From contig JAJYBR010000001.1 in NCBI GenBank assembly GCA_021778895.1, forward strand, positions 292,386 through 356,385: a stretch of DNA of 64,000 bases, read 5' to 3'. Under the pieces are notes generated by a model. The model was not told the origin of the DNA, did not search any database, and saw nothing but the letters and a program-made list of their open reading frames with translations. Made by a program: the position numbers and the translations under genes. Origin of the DNA: Actinomycetes bacterium. GTDB lineage: Bacteria; Actinomycetota; Acidimicrobiia; Acidimicrobiales; RAAP-2. Positions 60,105-64,000 of this stretch are shown here, in pieces (positions within the stretch are counted from its first letter, which is position 1; each line of letters begins with the position of its first letter).

Positions 60105-63059
60105 TCACAACTTCGGCGGCGGGTTCTTTTTGGTCAACATCTGGAATGACCCCGGCGCCGAGGGCAGGCTCGTTCCTTGGGCGTTGGTCGCGCGAACGAC
60201 GACCAAGTACCTGCCGACCGGCAGCCCTGGTATGGACACCGAGGTGCCGACCGTTGCTGCATGGGTCATCGATCCCGAGGCGGGGCCCGTCCACGTCAAC
60301 GTATACGAGATGATCGGTTCGTTCCCGGTATTGATCGGAGCCGTCCAGGTCACGGTTGCAGGGCGCGCGTATATTCCACTTGTCGTCGAGGCGATGGTTG
60401 GCGCGCAGGGGACGGTGGTGCCGCTGGTGACGCAGACCGCGGGACTCGCGGGACTCTCGCCGGCGAGAGTCGTCGCGAAGACGGTCAGCTCGTAGACTCC
60501 CGTTCCCGGCAGGGACACCGTCGCTGACGTTCCGGACGCGGTCTGCTCGCCCCACGTTCCCGGTCCGGCCCAATCGACCTCGTACGCGGTGACCGGGGTC
60601 CCACCATCAAAGGTCGGAGGCGACCACGTGACGTTCGTGTTGCCATTGGAGGGCGGGGAGGCGGTCAGCGCGCTTGGAGCATCCGGCAGTGTGAACGCGG
60701 TCGTCGACACGCAGGGCGATGTCGGCCCGAGGCCCAAGGAGTTGATGGCCTGGACACAGAAGTTGTAGGGCGTGCCCCACGCCGGCAGATTGATGACCGC
60801 TGAGGTGCCAGCCGAGGCGGCCTGGTTCACGACGCCGTCCGACCAGGTGATCCAGTACCTCGTGAGCGCCTCACCGCCGTCGGAGGCGGGCGGCTGCCAG
60901 CTGAGCGTCGCGGCAGGTCTCGTATGGCCACCCGAGGAGAGGGGCCCGGACGTGACCGTGACGTCGAGGGGGGCGCTGGGGAGCCCGCGGGGCGTGAACG
61001 TGAATGGGCGGCTGGCCACGCCCGGACCGGCACTACTCGTGGCCGCGACGGTCACCACGTACGGCGTCCCGAACGCCGGGAGTGGGAAGACGTCGGGGGA
61101 ACCCGGCGCTGCGGTGGTGCCGGAGGTCCCGTCACCGGACCACGTGATGACGTAGCCGCTGACCGCGGCGCAGGTCGGGCACGGCGCGGGGGGCTCGAAC
61201 GTGATCGACCCGGCGGGTCGTCCCCCTCCCCCGGGAGAGACCACCGTCGTGATGGATGGAGGGCCCGGTGGGGCGAGTGGTGCTGTCGTCACGTTCGCCG
61301 TCGCCTGGCTGGAGCCGCACCCGGTCGTGGTGGCGGTCACCGTGACGGTGTACGTGGTGTCCGCCGACAGGCCCGTGAGGGTCGCCGAGGTCGCGTTGGC
61401 CCCCACGTTCACGGACGCGGTGCCCGCGGTGACGGTATATCCGCTCAGCCCGCACGCGCCCGGCCAGACCGGCGGCTGCCACGAGACATCGACCGAGGTC
61501 TGTGGCGTTGCGGCGTCCGGGGAGGCGACCACGCTGAGCGGCGGGCTCGGCTGCGTGGGCCAGGATCCGGAATCGAGGGTGACCCCGACGATCGGGATGC
61601 TGGTCGAGTCCGAGTAGGAGAACCCGAGCGCGGACATCGCGACCCCGACCAAGGCCGAGACGCCGCCGTTCGCCGTCCACCCGGTCGTCGTCGAGTTGAG
61701 CGTGGCGGTGTCCTGGACGCCGACCTCGGGACCCACGCCGGCGACGTCCGGTATGCCGTAGAGGACCTGGAGGGTCGGCCCGATGCCAAACCCGACCGAT
61801 CCTGACCACGCCGTGCTGGCCGATGATGTCCCCACCAGGCTGAGGGTGTTCGTTCCTTGGAAGTTCGAGCCGTTGTAGCCGAAGCCGAATGACGCGCCCA
61901 CACCACCGGTGAGCGACTCGCTCAGTGTCTGGCTGAAGGCGACGCCGACGGATCCCCCGAGCGAGGCGGTCGCGACGAGGTTGAAGGTGAAGCAGCCGAA
62001 CTCGGTGCACACCGTTGCGATGGGAACCGTGGCGAGGTCCTCGGAGATCTGGCAGTGGATGCCGCTCGTCGCCGACACGGTCAGCTGACTGGAGACTCCT
62101 GGATTGAGGGAGAAGCTGCCGGAGATATTCGCTTGCCACGGGGCATACCACGGTCCCCACGACCAGCCGAGGCTCAGCGACGCACTCGGTTGGAACGACG
62201 CAGATCCGCTGACGGTGAAGTTGTTGCCGCAACCGACGCCGAGGTCCTGGTGGGATCGTGCTAGGGAGGCCTCGCCACCCAGTGTGGCCAAGCTGTCGGA
62301 AACTGCCGACGAGCGCGCGACTGAGAGGACGAGATGCCCGCGCGAGAACGCGCGGAAGGGCGAGACCTTACTCGTGACGACTTGGTAGGTGGTTCCGACC
62401 GAGCGCGAGGAGGTCACCGAGCCGAGGAGTCCGTGAGGGAGTCCCGGGCTGACCGGTGCGACGACGATGTCGCCGGGACGCAGCGATCCGACGACTCCGC
62501 TGCGTCGGATGCTCAGCGCGCCGAAGGCGGGCAGCAACCGGCCCTGGGGGAGCACCAGGTCGGGCCGGGCCAGGACGACGGTGGTGAGCGGAGCCTGGTC
62601 GTAGTAGTTGACCGATAGGAGCCGGGGCAGCATCGAGGGAGGAGACGTCACGTCCACGGTGAACACCTCGTTGTGCTGCACCCCAGACACCGTCGTCGGG
62701 AACGCGTGCCACCAGCGCCCGAGTCGGTTCTTGAACAGGACGGGACGCGCCACGACGTGGTAGATGCCCGGCTCCGTGAGGCACAGGGAGCCCGACGCGG
62801 GGAAGGGTCGGCTCTGACGCCCGGGGCCGTAGAGGATGAGGGGGTCCGTCGACTTCGCGGGCAGGTTGGCCAGCTCGACGTGCACGGGGCTGCAGAGACG
62901 CTCGTGGGCCGCGCTCGGCCTAGGCGGTACGCGTGGCGTCGCCGCCTGCGCGCCACCGGCGAACGAGAGTCCGGGTACGGCGATCACTACGGCAGTCGCG
63001 ACCGCAAATGTGGTGCCGCGTGCGAACTTTCGAGTCCAAGAATGGGTCACCCTCACCAC
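60105..63059 (-). CDS. Large secreted protein with five C-terminal fibronectin III domains
   Basis: The 984-residue product starts near GTG 63059 (a GTG follows directly) with a signal peptide (FAVATAVVIAVPGLSFAGGAQAA). Residues about 40-500 form an unrecognised Gly/Ser/Thr-rich, beta-strand-like region with a few cysteines (GVGCGNNFTVSGSASF, CTEFGCFTFNLV). Five fibronectin III domains start near 505, 596, 691, 790 and 886, each with W-x-P-P and Y-x-[VI]-x-W patterns (SWQPPASDGGEALTRYWITW). No membrane anchor, LPxTG or other sorting end is seen; it ends KKNPPPKL. Likely an exported adhesin-like or matrix protein. Confidence 0.82.
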   Translation of the reverse strand: MVRVTHSWTRKFARGTTFAVATAVVIAVPGLSFAGGAQAATPRVPPRPSAAHERLCSPVHVELANLPAKSTDPLILYGPGRQSRPFPASGSLCLTEPGIYHVVARPVLFKNRLGRWWHAFPTTVSGVQHNEVFTVDVTSPPSMLPRLLSVNYYDQAPLTTVVLARPDLVLPQGRLLPAFGALSIRRSGVVGSLRPGDIVVAPVSPGLPHGLLGSVTSSRSVGTTYQVVTSKVSPFRAFSRGHLVLSVARSSAVSDSLATLGGEASLARSHQDLGVGCGNNFTVSGSASFQPSASLSLGWSWGPWYAPWQANISGSFSLNPGVSSQLTVSATSGIHCQISEDLATVPIATVCTEFGCFTFNLVATASLGGSVGVAFSQTLSESLTGGVGASFGFGYNGSNFQGTNTLSLVGTSSASTAWSGSVGFGIGPTLQVLYGIPDVAGVGPEVGVQDTATLNSTTTGWTANGGVSALVGVAMSALGFSYSDSTSIPIVGVTLDSGSWPTQPSPPLSVVASPDAATPQTSVDVSWQPPVWPGACGLSGYTVTAGTASVNVGANATSATLTGLSADTTYTVTVTATTTGCGSSQATANVTTAPLAPPGPPSITTVVSPGGGGRPAGSITFEPPAPCPTCAAVSGYVITWSGDGTSGTTAAPGSPDVFPLPAFGTPYVVTVAATSSAGPGVASRPFTFTPRGLPSAPLDVTVTSGPLSSGGHTRPAATLSWQPPASDGGEALTRYWITWSDGVVNQAASAGTSAVINLPAWGTPYNFCVQAINSLGLGPTSPCVSTTAFTLPDAPSALTASPPSNGNTNVTWSPPTFDGGTPVTAYEVDWAGPGTWGEQTASGTSATVSLPGTGVYELTVFATTLAGESPASPAVCVTSGTTVPCAPTIASTTSGIYARPATVTWTAPINTGNEPIISYTLTWTGPASGSMTHAATVGTSVSIPGLPVGRYLVVVRATNAQGTSLPSAPGSFQMLTKKNPPPKL

Positions 63060-63713
63060 GGCCCCCCCCTTCCCGCTGGGGCCTCGATGCGGCCCCCATC
63101 GCGGTGTGCTTCAGGCGGTCCGGCGAGCAACAACGGCGCGGCGGCCGTCCGGCGCGATGCTACATCTCGACCCGCACGTGCGGGGAACGCGAGGTCACAG
63201 AATTAGGTTCAAAGTGTCTGAGTGTCAGATTCCCGCGGTGCGCGTGTTGCGCTGCCGCCCCGGTGCCGTGGGGCGATTCACCGACGAAGAACGTTGACCA
63301 GGTGAGCGCGTCGTTCGAGGTCGCCAAGGAGCGGCGGTGCGCCAGCGACCGTTGCTGGAGCCCCTCTCGACACCGGGGCAATGACCCACCGGGCGAGTCA
63401 TAACGCCTGGGGATTCGAGGCAACGACGGCGCCGAGCGTCGCGGATGCCGTTCGTTGTTTCACCGTCACCGCCTTCCTCACGGACGGTGCGAACACCACG
63501 ATCACCATGGCGCCAGGTCGCACATGGGCACCCCGCGCTCACCCGCTGGGATGGCATCGGACGAACCGACAAGCAGTGCCGGTCAGCACGGAGTCTCATG
63601 GCGGGCCACCGCCGCAGAAAGCCTCCAGCCGTCTCGCTTGCCAACAGGCTGCCTCAACTCCCGCAACCCTCCTTGAGCGAGGAAGACCCGTCAATGCCGG
63701 CCGGTCTAGCGGC
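63060..63713. other. Gene-free stretch
   Basis: 654 bases between two minus-strand genes. Six overlapping short frames on both strands have no ribosome-binding site of note and no recognisable domain. The promoter of the fibronectin-III protein should lie near 63060-63160. Confidence 0.5.
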
Positions 63714-64000
63714 CTATGCCCACGTGATCTGGATGAATTTGAGCGAGAGTGACTCCTGAGGTGCACCGTTCGCCGCGGCGTCCCAAGCAATCGATGTGAT
63801 GCGGACCGGGCTGAGGGTGATGGTGAAGGTGGTCGTTCCGGCTACGGCGCGGGTGTTCGTCACCGTCGCCGTGGTGAACCCCTGCCCGCTTTTGAACGCC
63901 GAGAGGATGGACGGTGTCATGGCGTCAACAGAGCGGGTGATCGTGAACGTTGAGAAGCTGATGCCAGCTGCGCCCGTTGACTGGCTCGACAATGAAGTTG
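63714..64000 (-). CDS. Hcp-like (PF05638 type) protein, C-terminal part, cut by window edge
   Basis: The frame is open to the right edge; 95 codons plus stop are inside the window. The sequence GAAGISFSTFTITRSVDAMTPSILSAFKSGQGF, then TFTITLSPVRITSIAWDA and the end ESLSLKFIQITWA, has the layout of Hcp-family tube proteins (K-x-x-F-S-x-[FL]-x-[VI]-T-R-x-x-D-x-x-[ST]-P near the middle and E-x-[VL]-x-L-x-[FY]-x-x-I at the end). Such proteins occur singly in actinobacteria without a type VI system, usually with a signal peptide. The N-terminus is outside the window. Confidence 0.65.
   Translation of the reverse strand, partial: TSLSSQSTGAAGISFSTFTITRSVDAMTPSILSAFKSGQGFTTATVTNTRAVAGTTTFTITLSPVRITSIAWDAAANGAPQESLSLKFIQITWA

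Noticed and set aside
63060..63713. Short frames on both strands (for example 63225-63644 minus and 63381-63752 plus)
   Set aside because: They overlap each other, lack ribosome-binding sites and have no hydrophobic or domain pattern.
1..64000. CRISPR array, rRNA operon, insertion sequence or prophage
   Set aside because: No regular spaced repeats, rRNA sequence, transposase or phage structural gene was found on either strand.

Overview
The window is very GC-rich, uses GTG and TTG starts freely, and is packed with genes that overlap by one to four bases. It looks like the chromosome of an actinobacterium. Three marks support this: an MtrA-MtrB-GerMN lipoprotein operon, a type II DAHP synthase, and LexA boxes of the CGAAC-N4-GTTCG type. 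The eukaryote/archaeal-like prolyl-tRNA synthetase and the gene order make an early-branching lineage such as Acidimicrobiia plausible. That placement is inference and was not tested by any search.

Region 1 (1-5700): the 5' part of a DAHP synthase, nadD, a small membrane protein, rsfS, the convergent mtrA-mtrB-lpqB-like operon, and xerC. Region 2 (5818-15340): rpsB-tsf-pyrH-frr-cdsA-dxr-rseP-ispG-proS, that is translation, phospholipid and MEP isoprenoid genes in one tight run. Region 3 (15346-25041): a leader with its own promoter and intrinsic terminator, then rimP-nusA-ylxR-infB-rbfA-truB-ribF-rpsO-pnp. Region 4 (25062-43344): a large YfhO-like membrane protein, dapB-dapA-rnj, a siderophore-interacting protein, ftsK, thrB with a RhtA-like exporter, miaB-miaA-dapF-hflX, and dapC-dapD-dapE. 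Six genes of the succinylase route to diaminopimelate therefore lie within 16 kb. Region 5 (43351-56922): lexA with an SOS box, a five-gene branched-chain amino acid ABC transporter, an MFS pump with a MarR regulator and a 24-bp palindromic operator, a MoxR/VWA-metallopeptidase pair, then a LysM membrane protein with two tandem SOS boxes, nrdR, a PIG-L deacetylase, DNA polymerase IV and a small membrane protein. Region 6 (56935-64000): a membrane protein, tRNA-Cys, and a looser accessory stretch coding large secreted proteins (Calx-beta/FN3/YWTD propeller, five-FN3 protein, Hcp-like fragment) with long gene-free gaps.

The most interesting points are these. LexA and the LysM SOS gene point away from each other, carry an identical 14-bp SOS box, and are now separated by about 9.7 kb of other genes. 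The rimP-nusA leader looks like an attenuator with a six-codon reading frame. ylxR seems to lack any normal start codon upstream of its conserved cysteines. The tail of ribosomal protein S2 has grown by a 101-bp duplication. The MoxR/VWA pair has a zincin-like HELIH motif. No CRISPR array, transposase, prophage or rRNA gene was seen.
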